Shown: positions 47,101-60,381 of the stretch, piece after piece
How the letters are laid out: the number at the start of each line of letters is the position of its first letter
Position numbering within the stretch: position 1 is the stretch's first letter
Assembly: GCA_002914845.1 (NCBI GenBank)
Contig: JXTC01000070.1
Span: 406,961 to 470,960, forward strand
Reading direction: 5' to 3'
DNA length: 64,000 bases
Origin: Trema orientale
Lineage: Eukaryota > Streptophyta > Magnoliopsida > Rosales > Cannabaceae
The notes under the pieces: generated by a model
Told to the model about the DNA's origin: nothing
What the model saw: only the letters and a program-made list of their open reading frames with translations
Databases searched by the model: none
Made by a program: the position numbers and the translations under genes

Positions 47101-48892
47101 TCATACTCCTTCCCACTGTCAATTACATGATAACGTAAATCACTTGGTGGGTCATCCTTATGCTCTTCTTTCCATGCTTTAAATCTTGTTTCTGCATCTG
47201 GTATTTCTCCCAATTCTTCTAAGGTTTGAGGTCCATTAGGGCCAAATATTTGTTCATATAACTTTGCTGGTACTTCAAAACGGTGATTTACAAACCGGTC
47301 CTCACCAGGTTCCCAATATTCATCATCTGCTTTCTTAAAGATTTCTTCAATTGTGACACCGCTATCGCCTTTATCATAGTCATCTGCATAGTTATACATT
47401 TGAAAGTACAGTTCATCTGGTTTCTCTCCCTCCCTCAGTTTATCTTCAAGAATGATGAACCAGTAACCAAAATCATCGTGCCCAAGATGACCTTCTCTTG
47501 CACAATTTTCTGTTGGCGACCACCCATTGAAGTCACCAACCAGTGCAGAATAGCGAGCTCCTGTGTTTAACATGCTCTATTTACACATGATCTGGTGGAT
47601 GGAAATTTCAGATATGGAAGGTGTTTTCCAATACAATTAGGAAAAATAGATATTTAAACAAGTTCCTATCATGAATCAGAAAGTTGACACTAACGGTGAA
47701 AAATATATCATGATTTCGATAATTTTGGATTGGACAAGAGAGACCGAAAATGTAGAAGTTAAGAAAATATAAAACATTTGATATTATTACAAGGTAGAAA
47801 GTCTCATAAAAATAACTGAATAACTAAATAACTAAATAACTACTGAATAACTAAATAACTAAGTGTGAAAGATCCAGTTTTCCTGCTTACTAGAAATGAA
47901 ATTGATATCAGACTATCTTCCCAGTTCCCACAAGCTGAATAATCTCGAAGTTATGTTTACAAGCAAAACAGAAAAATATGGGTTAATGTCAAACCTGGAG
48001 CCCATTCCATATAATCCACTCGATGCTCCGGATGGCGATGCATACCCAATATCTCAAATCTAGGGAGGAAATTATTAAAAAAAAAATTAATATACCTCAC
48101 TCAACATAAGCTCAAATACTCTAACCATGAAATTTCAGAAACATACTGAACACCATGATCAGATTATATTAGTAGCAATCCTTGTCACTTCAAAAAATAA
48201 TGACTCAGAAACAATTCCTACCACTTAACAAGGTTTTAAGATTTTACTTAAGAGGACTACAGAACAGATGTATGTATACATATACACGGAAAATTTGCAT
48301 TTTTTTTAGTACTAACCCAGAAGCCATATCCCTGAGATTAAGATGACGTTTCAAGATTTCATCTTTGAGGTCTTTCAATGCCTTGTGTCTGCGAAAATTG
48401 ATCAAGAGTAACATGTAAGACACTCGTTCATACTCTCCAAATAAATTCAAAGTGCTCAGAAACTTAGTGAAACGATTTGAAAATAGTCACATTAGACACC
48501 ATAACTACAAAATTTTAAATTCTTTGCATCCCAGAAATTCCAGGCTCTATTTCCCACACTTTCCCACCTCCCAAACAAAACCCAGAAAAAATAAAGCCTT
48601 CCCAGTACCTGTCACGGAGGAACTGAGCGAACTGTTTATGGGAAATGCCTCGTTTGGTAAGGAACCCAACTGGGTCGATTCCCTTTTCGCCATCTGACTC
48701 ACTTTTCTTCGTCCTCTTTCTCGTGCTACGTTGTCGTCTCTCGTCTTGTTGCTTCGGTTGCTCTGAGGCCGAGCACACTATCTTTACTTTCTTTGGAAAA
48801 GCTACTCTTTTGGGTCCATTTCGACATTGAAAGACCAGCACAGAGCGCTTCGGATACAGAGAAAGTTTAGGTGCGAACGAAAGAGAAGTCAT
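41192..48892 (-). CDS. SBE3: Class III 1,4-alpha-glucan branching enzyme-like, plastid (AtBE1/EMB2729 type)
   Basis: 21 exons, minus strand: 48892-48609, 48388-48317, 48059-47995, 47560-46886, 46491-46319, 46227-46138, 45753-45678, 45131-45024, 44797-44707, 44420-44319, 44093-43991, 43828-43691, 43538-43467, 43304-43200, 42731-42682, 42610-42503, 42399-42319, 42219-42115, 41877-41792, 41683-41629, 41224-41192. A transit peptide (MTSLSFAPK to about VCSAS) is followed by a CBM48-like segment ([13 protein letters not shown]), a GH13 barrel and a C-terminal beta domain ending TRILRI. GH13 sites: DIVHSY kept, nucleophile site FQFHSL (Asp replaced by His), acid/base TIAED kept, last Asp lost in YAENHNQ. 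Branching activity is therefore doubtful, as noted for this clade; the Arabidopsis gene is embryo-essential. Exon 15 contains a 7-N gap (42685-42691) that hides more sequence. Intron 5 has a GC donor. Confidence 0.9.
42685..42691. other. Assembly gap inside branching enzyme exon 15
   Basis: Seven N bases lie between GGCCGTGCTT and AAG (minus strand). At seven bases the frame would break. The length that restores frame and the expected conserved segment is 35 bases, so the gap size is a placeholder. Confidence 0.8.
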
Positions 48893-49168
48893 GGTCAAGA
48901 AAGTAGAAGAAATTTTTGTTGTTGTAGCTGAAGGTTTATACTTTATAGCCAGCATAGAGTGTGAGAATGAAGGGTTTAAGGATAAGGCAGAGGTTTTTGA
49001 GTTGACTCGGAGAAAAACGGACACTACACTCGGTTTGACTCACCACGTGTCAAAACATGGCCGGAATTTAAAAGAAGATAGGCTGTTTTTTTTAAAAAAA
49101 AATAAATTAAATTATACTTGCACTAAATGGTAAAAACCAAAAAGGCGGCAATGAGATAAAATAACACC
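48893..49168 (-). promoter_or_regulatory. Branching enzyme 5' flank
   Basis: Between the start codon and a repeat at 49169. An in-frame open stretch runs upstream to 49024 with extra ATGs (48955, 49024), so a longer N terminus cannot be excluded, although the MTSLSF start gives a standard transit peptide. No clear TATA box. Confidence 0.3.
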
Positions 49169-49466
49169 ATTAGAAAATTTGGGGCTTATAGAAATATGAC
49201 TAAATTTTGGGCCCAATTTCAGTAAATGTCCATTTGTCAAATATTATAGCAAAATATTCGGTATATATGCATGTATACCAAGTGTAGAATTTTATATACC
49301 AAGTATAAAAAATTATATACCCAGTGCATTTCAGTACAGTAACTAAAATTGGTAGATATGTCCAAGTGTAAAAATATATATACATGAACATTTTGCTATA
49401 AAATTTTAAAAGTGGACAACTACTTAATCAAATTTAAAATTTTGGTCATCCACCCAAATTTCTCAA
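49169..49466. mobile_element. Single-arm member of the fold-back family
   Basis: Closely related to 269-560 (shared GGGGCTTATAGAAATATGAC start and CACCCAAATTTCTC end, same interior order). About 298 bp with short imperfect terminal inverted repeats (GACYAAATTTT). Non-coding, just upstream of the branching enzyme gene. Confidence 0.65.
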
Positions 49467-49659
49467 AAAATTTTACGAAAAGTTATTGTAAGGTTTTCAG
49501 AGACCCAATTTTAATCAATTAGCAGCTGTAGTAGTTAATTAACTAGTCATTGTATCGAGCTTTGCGCGAGTTGTATTAATATTGCATACATTAAGCTTAA
49601 TTTATATTTAGGTTCAATGTATTTTAATATTAAAAAATATATTTATCTTTATATTTATT

Positions 49660-50080
49660 TTAATGAGACGAATATAATACAACCATTTGTTCGATGAACT
49701 AAATTTATTATAAGCTATCATTAATATTAAATTAAATACAATATTATATAATACATCTATATATTACAACTAATTATAGCAAAGAAAAATAATGATAGGA
49801 CTAATAATATCATGAAAAAATTAAGATTTTTCTAAAAATTTTAAAAATAGAATAGTGATCAAAGANTTTGATGAGACGAATGTAGCACAATCATTTGTTC
49901 GATTCGATGAACTAAATTTATTATAAGGTATCATTAATATTAAATTAAATATAATATTATAGAATACATATATATATTACAACCAATCATAGCAAAGAAA
50001 AATAATGATAGGACCAATCATATCATGAAAAAATTAGAATTTTTCTAAAAAATTTAAAATAGAATGGTGATTAAGGAAAC
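49660..50080. repeat. Two-copy tandem duplication, about 205 bp unit
   Basis: 49667-49865 and 49867-50078 share GAGACGAAT, TTTGTTCGAT, TTATTATAAG and AGCAAAGAAAAATAATGATAGG in order. An N at 49866 sits at the junction, so the copy boundary may be an assembly artefact. Confidence 0.75.
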
Positions 50081-51912
50081 TATCAGAATTTTTACAATTT
50101 CTCTCTGCTTCAGGCTTAATATATATATATATATATTTTAAGCATAGACAAACATATTTGTGAAGAACAAGAAGCAAAAGTAAAAATTAAAACAAAAAAA
50201 GTTTTTATATGGTTGAACTAAGATTACTCTTGTTAACCAAGTCCAGCAATTATCACATTCACTAAATCAAATCAAGGTCAAATTACACAATATTGACTTT
50301 TACATCAAAGAGAAACTTCATTCTATTTTCAATGTTGCCATAAGCTAATCCATCTTGATTGATGAAAATCTGAGGTAGCCAAGTTTTCCACTTGGTTCTA
50401 CATAAGTTAGGCTCCCCCTTAACTCTTCCACTCGGCTCTGAATAAGTTAGGCCCTCTTTCTTAATTTGGATGGCTAAGAAATCCCTCCCAATAGCAACAA
50501 CTCAAACTCCCTTCAAGCTCAAACACATCAAGAAAAGAAAGTCCCTCTCTTGACCGAAGCTTTAAATCCCCCAGACTATTAGAGAAGAAACAAAGAAACA
50601 AGATAACATGGAGAAGCTCACACGTCTCTCATAGAGTCTTTAATCTCATATCTGGATTTTTGTTTCTAGAGAGCTAAGGAAGAAGAAGAGTAGTACCAAA
50701 TATATCAATTAAAAAAGCAAAAGATTCTCTCTTAACTGTACAAATCTATGAGATAACAAAAACGGTTATCAGCAAATTTTCTCTCCAAGAGTGCACATAC
50801 CACAATTCAGCAATGGCCATGATTTTAAAAGGCGCGCGAGGTGTACGTCTTGAGGTGCACCCTGACTCGAGAGGGAAGAAAAATGCCTCTGAAGCTATGC
50901 TTTAGTTGATCTCGGTGAGACTTAAGCTTCGTCAACTGAGGCTTAAGTCTCATACAAGTAGCCCTAATTGGGGCTTTTTAAATAAAGTTAGACCAATTTT
51001 TTGGACCTAACTAACGTGTATCTTCTTTTTAAATATGTTGGGCCTTTTTAATGTTGTAACTAGTTTAGTTGGGCTTTTTTTGTATTACAAGTAGTTTAGT
51101 CGGATAAATCACTAAAACCCAACTTTTTAGACTTAGAACTAAAACCCTTAGAGGAAAAAAAGACTCAGCTCATCACCAAAAATTAAAGCTCCCACAATAG
51201 CCGCTCCCTCTCCTAGGGTTTTGAGTTAGAAAATCATTTTTAGACTTCAAAATTCTATTCTTATGCTATTAATATTAGGATTTATGGTTTTGATGACTTT
51301 AGTTTGTGGTTTTATGAATTATTTTGCTAGTATTGAATTTTATGATTTTGTTACGTAATTATGTGTCTTTTTGCTATAATGCTATGTAAGACTTTTATTT
51401 TTATGAGTTTCCTCTTGCTTTATGATTTTTATGAGGTTTTTTATTACAAGTTGAGGCTTACGCCTCGATTCCTGAATAAGCTTTTTAAAAGCTTGGCAGT
51501 GGCTACACTTAAAAAAGTCAACCACAGTCAACCATGGATTTAAAAAATAATTAAGCATTAAATCATAGCGGCAAAAAACAATCTATTCACAGTGCTCACA
51601 CAAATAGAATATAATGTGCACTTTAGTTAGCCAAAATTAAATACTTTACAAAAATGCACTCTCCTATTCTCTATGAGGACATGTAGATTCTATTATCAAG
51701 ATTCACATTTTAATAATATAACAAATCATAGATAAATCCACGCATCAAATGATGAAAGCAGTGAGAGTAGAGATTGCAAAATATTTATATTAAAATTAAT
51801 TTATTACAAACTTATTGGAGATTAATGTCTATTGAAATCCAATACTAAGACAAAATGTAATATAAACAAACAAATGAACATATATATACACATGTATATT
51901 TATATGAATAAG
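50081..51912. other. Probable old transposon debris, no gene seen
   Basis: 50370-50470 contains a repeated phrase (CCACTTGGTTCTACATAAGTTAGG, CCACTCGGCTCTGAATAAGTTAGG). 50825-50960 and 51450-51500 hold GGCGCGCGAGG and GAGGCTTACGCCTCG phrases typical of some dispersed plant repeats. No ORF with recognisable domains. Confidence 0.35.
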
Positions 51913-52100
51913 GCTAGATATACCAAAATTTGTACAAAATTTTTAATACCAAAATATGTGGCATTTGAGTTGGTACTATTTAATTAGTGTATTAAAACTT
52001 ACCACAAATAAGTGAATCATATTTACCAATTGAATATTGCAAACTCACATACCACATGTATTGATATTAAAATTTTGGTAAAAATTTTGGTACGCATAGC
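51913..52100. mobile_element. MITE of about 188 bp, TIR TACCAAAATTT
   Basis: The left end GCTAGATATACCAAAATTTG and the right end AAAATTTTGGTACGCATAGC are imperfect inverted repeats. It lies about 225 bp downstream of the PLPBP stop codon, possibly within its 3' flank. Non-coding. Confidence 0.65.
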
Positions 52101-52324
52101 ATTCTCCTATTTATATTAATAAACAGTATTAGCAGCAGAACTAGTTTTTGCATATGTTTCTGGTTGCATTTTTTTTCTATTATTATTTCAATTATATTGA
52201 TTAAAGGAGTAAAATTTCTCGGCCGTAAAGGAATGAGATACAAATTGCAAGCTTTCTTTGCCAGGCTTATCGAGTAAAACAATATACATAAATTTCAGCG
52301 AGGGCAAAGGATTCCATATACATC

Positions 52325-54412
<2,088 letters not shown>

Positions 54413-54631
54413 TTATCGCCTTAAACCGTGAAAGGTTGGCTCTTTTCTTCAAGAATGTCCTTACTGGTGGTTGTTGCTCTCTACAACTAAACGAGTGTAA
54501 ATGGTAAAAACTAAAATGCACAGTGGGAGATGTGACTTGTGAGGTGTATCGCTTCATTCAACAATCTGAGGTGTATCGTTTTATTATATAATTGATTTTC
54601 ATTTTTTTTTTCGGTTAATAGGAATTTTTTT

Positions 54632-55449
54632 AGAATATAGGATTTTTTTCTTTTGAAAGCATAAAGCACAACTTTATTAAAACTAGGTTACAATAACCAA
54701 TCAAGTGACACATACCTTCTTATAATGAGAATCAGGAAATTGATTCAAAAATTTGAAGTTGACAACACATTTGTAGATCTCAAGAGTAACGGTGGTCCCC
54801 GACGACGATCTTGGAGAAAAACTTTAAGAGTAAAATAAAACACTTCAAAGGCTCTTTTTGATTTTTCTTAATCTGAATTAGCAACTCTGATTGATTCACC
54901 GGAGGAGATTCTGCCAACTATGATTTGTCATAGTAACTCTCTCGATACAGATCTGGAGAACAACCACACAATAGACAAAAAAAAAAAAGCTAAAAAAAAC
55001 ACAAACTACCATATATCTAAATCTGGATGTACTAAACCTACACAAGATCTAGATCTTGGTGGAAAACTATCCTTCCAAAAAGGAGAGTTACAAAAAAATC
55101 CAAAAACAGACTAAGAAAATGAGAAAAACCCATACTGGATAGAAGGAAAAACTCCCTTCTCGGTAGGGGGAGGTACCTATGGAAAAGAGAGCTTGAAAGA
55201 ACTACGGTTGCTGCAAAGGGGGAGACGATAAGTTGCGGAGAGAAGAGAGGAGTAGCCATACCAGATAGAAGGAAAAACTCCCTTCTTGGTAGGGGGAGGC
55301 ACCTACGGAAAAGAAAGCTTAAAAGATCTGCAATTGCTGCAGAGGGGGAGACGATGAGCTGCGGAGAGAAGAGAGGAGCTCTCACCTTCTCCTCTCTCTA
55401 ACTTCTCTCTCTTGTTAGATGAATCGTAAAACTTTGAAAGAATATAGGA
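54632..55449 (-). mobile_element. Retroposed element with 11 bp TSD
   Basis: AGAATATAGGA at 54632-54642 is repeated at 55439-55449. Between them, the minus strand runs from a CT-rich 5' part to an AATAAAG signal and a short A-rich tail next to the TSD. This is the signature of a LINE-mobilised insert (truncated LINE, SINE-like or retroposed transcript). The 5' part contains a tandem duplication. No reverse transcriptase was recognised. Confidence 0.7.
55130..55385 (-). repeat. Two-copy tandem repeat, about 125 bp, inside the retroposed element
   Basis: Two copies share AGAAGGAAAAACTCCCTTCT, GGTAGGGGGAGG, GGGGGAGACGAT and GCGGAGAGAAGAGAGGAG. The units keep one reading frame open on the minus strand (115 codons), giving repeated PLPRREFFLLS, but the composition is low-complexity and I do not regard it as a gene. 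Confidence 0.7.
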
Positions 55450-56058
55450 AATTTTGATAAACGATTAATAAGAAAAAAAAAAAAAAGAAATTAATATGTA
55501 AGGCACGTATATAAAACTAAGATTTTTTTTTTTTTTAGTTCTTATTTTTCCGTTCAAAACAGAGAAAGCATTTTTTGTGATGCAGAAGGATTCAATTTGC
55601 ACAAAGAATTTGTTTATGTTGCAGTTTTGAATTCCAATATTCCACACTAAAAAAAAAAAAGAAAGAAAAAACCTAGTATATAGTATCTTAACTGAAACTC
55701 ATACTAAAAATTCAATTCAATCATTTGTTAGTTGTTACAGACTATGATTACAATTATAAAAGTAGAGAGTGACATATAAAATGATTTTAGGATTACTTTG
55801 TGTGCATAATGTCTCTTTCAAAGTTGGACTTTTCTTTTTAACCTTAAAATAAAGAAGATATACCACTATGGCGATCTCATCTCAAATCCATGACTTTTTG
55901 TATTTAGAAGAAGTAAAGCTTACCACCCGCCAAATCCTTGGTGAGATCTCAAATCCATGACTTTTTGTATTAGAAGAAGTAAAGCTTACCAACCGCCAAA
56001 TCCTTGGTATCAATACTCACTCTTTCGAGTTGTTAGTTATGTGTGTGAATATATATAT
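55450..56058. other. AT-rich spacer with a 67 bp tandem duplication
   Basis: 55881-55947 and 55948-56010 are near-identical direct copies (CTCAAATCCATGACTTTTTG to CAAATCCTTGGT). Otherwise no gene or repeat recognised. Confidence 0.6.
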
Positions 56059-56285
56059 GGCATCGGTATTTTTTATTTATTTATTCATAAGTATTATTTT
56101 GACCAATTAAAATTGATTATGCATGTTTTTTCATGATAAAAAATGAGAGAAAAAATATTAAATAATAGTTTTTTTTTCTCCAACTACTTAAATTATGATA
56201 GCCGTTAGAACAATAATCCAACGACGAAAAAAAAATATTTATAAATAAGTTTAAAAAATACTTACTAGATTGGGAACCTATATAA
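56059..56285. mobile_element. MITE, second copy of the 18925-19155 family
   Basis: Inverted relative to the copy at 18.9 kb. The right end ACTTACTAGATTGGGAACC matches that copy's left terminus. The interior carries GCCGTTAGAACAATAATCC. Flanked by TATATA tracts. About 227 bp. Confidence 0.65.
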
Positions 56286-58108
56286 ATATATATATATAAT
56301 GTTTAATTGAAAATGTAAAAATAACACAACAAAATTTTAAGTAACATGTGCTAGAATTGCCTAACACTTAGGGCAAAAACATACATGCATGCAAACTATA
56401 GAAAATCACATGATCACATCATGAACGCAGCGGAATAATTAGCGGATTTAGGTTTTAAAATTTTTTACATGAAAACAATTTTCATAACCATATTACATGC
56501 ACATATCATATACAGGATCATGTATAACATAAATCAAATCTAGATGCATAAACCCTAGAGATGGGATTAAGGTTTACTTCTTGTAGCGTGCTCCTTCTTG
56601 ATCTCCCTGTTGATGGTGATCAAACCTCCAACCCTAGATCTTCTTGCCTATCCTCTCGCTCTTGGTTGAAGAGGTGAGTGGGCACCAAGTCGAAACCTTC
56701 GTCGGAGAACGATCAAGAACACCTTCTTGATCTTATGGAATACCGGGATGTGAGATGAGATCTTGAGATTGCAAGAAACTTTTTCCCTCCTCTCTCTTCA
56801 GCCCTTGGCCGAATTCCCTCTCTCTCTTTCCCTCTGTTTTTCGTGTAACACTGTAGTGTTTTTTTTGTGCAGTTTTTTCTCTCATGCATTTTATGTATAT
56901 GAGTCCAAAAACTGCTAACCCTAGTCCAACTAGGATTGGGCTTGTTCTCCAATTTGGGCTTTGGATGTATTTTTATAAATATGTCCAACCCATGAAACTT
57001 ATTTATAAAAATACCAACTTCTGTGTAGAATCATTATTTTACACAGTTTCATGAAACTAATTTCACGAATACCACCAACCAATTAATGAGCTTTATTGAG
57101 TTAGACAAGGGACCTAATGGATCCAAATAATCTAAGCTCCAATAATATGATAAATACATAATAACTCTTATTATGGTATTTATATAAATATTATTAGTAA
57201 AAGGAACACTCCACTAAAGGCCCAATACTGCACTCTTAGATTAAATGTCATGCCTTTTATAGAGATTCAATCAACTAACCTTGATTAACCGATCCATCTA
57301 GCATATTCTATACCACACATAGAATCCCTATACAATGCCGTAGTTGGATAGGTGAAATTACCGCAATACCCTTCCAACACCTATTTACCTTTAAGTTACC
57401 ATCTTTCTATCAAGGAATAATGTTGTCGATAATTTTGTTCTCAATGGCCATTTAGANNNNNNNNNNNNNNNNNNNNNNNNNNNNNNNNNNNNNNNNNNNN
57501 NNNNNNNNNNNNNNNNNNNNNNNNNNNNNNNNNNNNNNNNNNNNNNNNNNNNNNNNNNNNNNNNNNNNNNNNNNNNNNNNNNNNNNNNNNNNNNNNNNNN
57601 NNNNNNNNNNNNNNNNNNNNNNNNNNNNNNNNNNNNNNNNNNNNNNNNNNNNNNNNNNNNNNNNNNNNNNNNNNNNNNNNNNNNNNNNNNNNNNNNNNNN
57701 NNNNNNNNNNNNNNNNNNNNNNNNNNNNNNNNNNNNNNNNNNNNNNNNNACTATACAACTAAGATAGTTTAATCTAGCAAATATCATAATTGCATATAAG
57801 AGAAAGTTGTTCATACTCAAAGGGTATAATTGGAAATATGCTTTTTAGGACAAAAATCCCAACAACATGTCCATTCCATCAATTGGTACACCGCCACGAA
57901 AAAAACTATAAAGCGTTTTATTTTCATTTTTCTTTTTTTCATTCCACAACCAGCACAATGTAATGAGAAAGAGAACCCACAAAAACAAAATCACAAATAA
58001 ACAAGGCACATTGTATTGATTCATGGTGCAATCTGTTCATTTCGCTAGAAACTCTACTCTGTTTTTAGTGATTGGGTATTCATATAAATAAGCTACTTAT
58101 TAGGGGTA
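56286..58108. other. Probable transposon-derived region with a 293 bp assembly gap
   Basis: Moderately GC-richer sequence from about 56340 to 57840, ending in AGGACAAAAATCCCAACAA, resembles a retrotransposon or LTR remnant (for example CATGAACGCAGCGGAAT near 56421). However, the gap at 57457-57749 (N) removes part of it, and no protein domain or matching second LTR was seen. The right end, from about 57950, is likely the 3' UTR of the b561 gene. Confidence 0.35.
57457..57749. other. Assembly gap (293 N)
   Basis: An uninterrupted run of N. Open frames reported across it are artefacts. Confidence 0.99.
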
Positions 58109-60381
58109 TTAGCCAGACGTGTTGGTTTGTGGAGTTTCTTTTTTATCTTTCTTATCATCTTTTTTAAAGAACTTAGTCCAAGTGAAAATCTCCAAAGCCA
58201 ATGTGACCGCTGCCAAAACTCCCAGTACCCCAATGTAAGCCCATTTCCAGGTGTGGTCTGGCTTCAATATGGCAATACCACGGAACATGTTTATTGCTAT
58301 TACTGCCAGCAGGGCATACCCCAGAAAATGATGGTACATGTCCCAATATTTACGATAATCATCATGGGGTTTTGGCCTCAATCGTAATGCCAACATCTGC
58401 ATAACATAAATGAAAACCAATGTCATTATCATACCACTAAACAACATCAATGTTAGCTCGAACACTAGTGCTCTCGGCTCAACAATGTATTGTATTAGAC
58501 TATAGAGAAATAATATATGAACACATGAGTTTGCTTCATCCGCCGGTTAATAGATTTAGATTCCACGTGAGTCTCACACTAATCAATGATATTAATCAGA
58601 AAAAATCGCGACCAAAATATTTGTATATAATAAATTCTTTTGGTCCGAAAGATCTTTGGCTTTGGGAAAATCCGCTTAGATATCAAATTCTTGCATGAAA
58701 CACTCTACACTAATTAATGCAACAAATTGATTCTACTATTTTTTTTTCAAATTGATTTTCAATGTTAGTCTCACGTGAGTTATTGTAGGACCCAAATTTC
58801 CGAGAACAAATTTGGTGTGTGTTTCTAATAAGGGTATGAGTTCTATGCAAAGCCATAGATAAATGACTTTTGTGAGAGAGAATGTGCGAGAATACACGAC
58901 CTGCAAAGTTGTGAATGTGAAAATGAATATGGCGAGGAGTCGATGTGTCTTGAAAGAGTAGTGCCTTGAAGCATGTCCGAGCCAGAGTCCAACGGCCCAA
59001 CCGGCTGTGCCAAGTATGTACCCAAGAATCTGGCAGCCCACATGGCAAAAGTACCACTTTTTCCAATCCACTGGAAATTTCCTGAAGTACCTCGCCAGAA
59101 TCACCCCAGCGGGCAAGAGCGTCCCCCAACCAATCATGTTCAGAATCCCATGAACCTGATCATATAAAAGCACCAAGATATATATACAAGAAAATGATCA
59201 CTTGACTTTTTACACTTTAAGAACTATATTATATATAAAGCCAGCACTCAGAACGTGTCTTCTTCGTTTTATTCTTTTTATTTTATTTTTTTTTCACAAT
59301 GTTTCAGCAAATTTAAGAAAAGGGTCCAAGCTTCTCAAGGCTTGTTATATAGTTTTTCGGTGTGGTTTAAAATGACTCAACACAATTGACTTCAGGGGAT
59401 TTTCAACCATTGGTTAGGCATGAAAATGTAATGGTTTCAGTTCAAAATATCAAGAATCAGGATGAAGCAAATGGTGGGCAGTGGCTAAAATTTGCTTTTG
59501 GATGTTCTGGAGTCAATACCAAGACTACCAATTCAAATTCACAAGGCAAAAGTGGTATCTAATGTTGTAAACCAGCAAAGAAAAGAGCTACATCTAGAAT
59601 ATCTAATAAGAATTAGACAGAAAAAGCAGAAAGGAAATCGAGTGAAAATAACCATTTCCCATTGATCAAAGTCCAAACAATTATAGCATATATAAAAGCT
59701 AGATAAGCATAGCATTAAACTCACCATTCTAAGATGACGCCGGTGATGTCCAACGCCCTGACCAACCCCAGAAGTCAAGTTCAAAGTCTCGGTGCTGTCG
59801 AAGTTCTGAAGAGTAGGAGGATGCATCTTAGGCTCTAAGCTCTCCTGGTCAGCATCGTACCCAACTTGCCAGACATGGTTCAGTTTCTCAACGTTGTAGA
59901 ACTTAGTATCAAGAACTAGTGTCCCGGATATTGTTATGTATCCACTTGTGTTTGAAGCACCTGTCATGTTTTCCACTCGGAATTCTATGGTCGAAGGAAA
60001 GAGCTGACAGCCAAGCTTGGTGTTGCTGGTGATGTTGTAGGTCCTAACAACCACCGTACCATTTTTTTGTATAACACCTATGATGGCTCTGGTTCCAACC
60101 ATCTCTGGCCCGTTTCCGGGGTTCACACCCCATGCGATCCACCGGATGTCGTTGCGCTGCCTAACGCCAAATGAGACGTCGATTATGGTACTTCTGTTTT
60201 GGCGAACGTTCCAGCCGAATTCGGCTCCTAGAGTGGATAGTTTCTTGCAGCTTGTATTGTTTCCTCTTCCTTCTCTGGTCATGAGATCCCTAAAGGCATC
60301 ACTACATGAGGACTGAGCAATTGTGAAGAGAAGGGAAAGAATGGCTAATGAGAGGCAGAAAGATTTGGTAGAGGTACACAT
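58109..60381 (-). CDS. Cytochrome b561 and DOMON domain protein
   Basis: Three exons, minus strand: 60381-59725, 59155-58901, 58396-58109. GT-AG and in frame, giving 399 aa. These proteins are transmembrane electron carriers of the plasma membrane, thought to pass electrons from cytosolic ascorbate to apoplastic acceptors. A signal peptide (about 1-24) is followed by a DOMON domain (about 45-190, with FGVRQRNDIRWIAWGVNP) and then a b561 core of about five or six membrane segments. The four heme-ligating histidines fall at 221 (VHGILNMIGWG), 257 (CHVGCQILG), 290 (THRLLAIF) and 326 (YHHFLGYALL). The tail is lysine-rich and cytosolic (KKDDKKDKKE). Several possible N-glycosylation sites (NTS, NRS, NGT, NIT, NMT, NTS) lie in the DOMON part. 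Complete and undamaged. Confidence 0.93.

Noticed and set aside
55038..55385. 115-codon ORF with repeated PLPRREFFLLS
   Set aside because: Open because a 125 bp retroelement segment is duplicated in frame; low complexity and no family.
57441..57820. Two ORFs of over 100 codons
   Set aside because: Made almost wholly of N bases.
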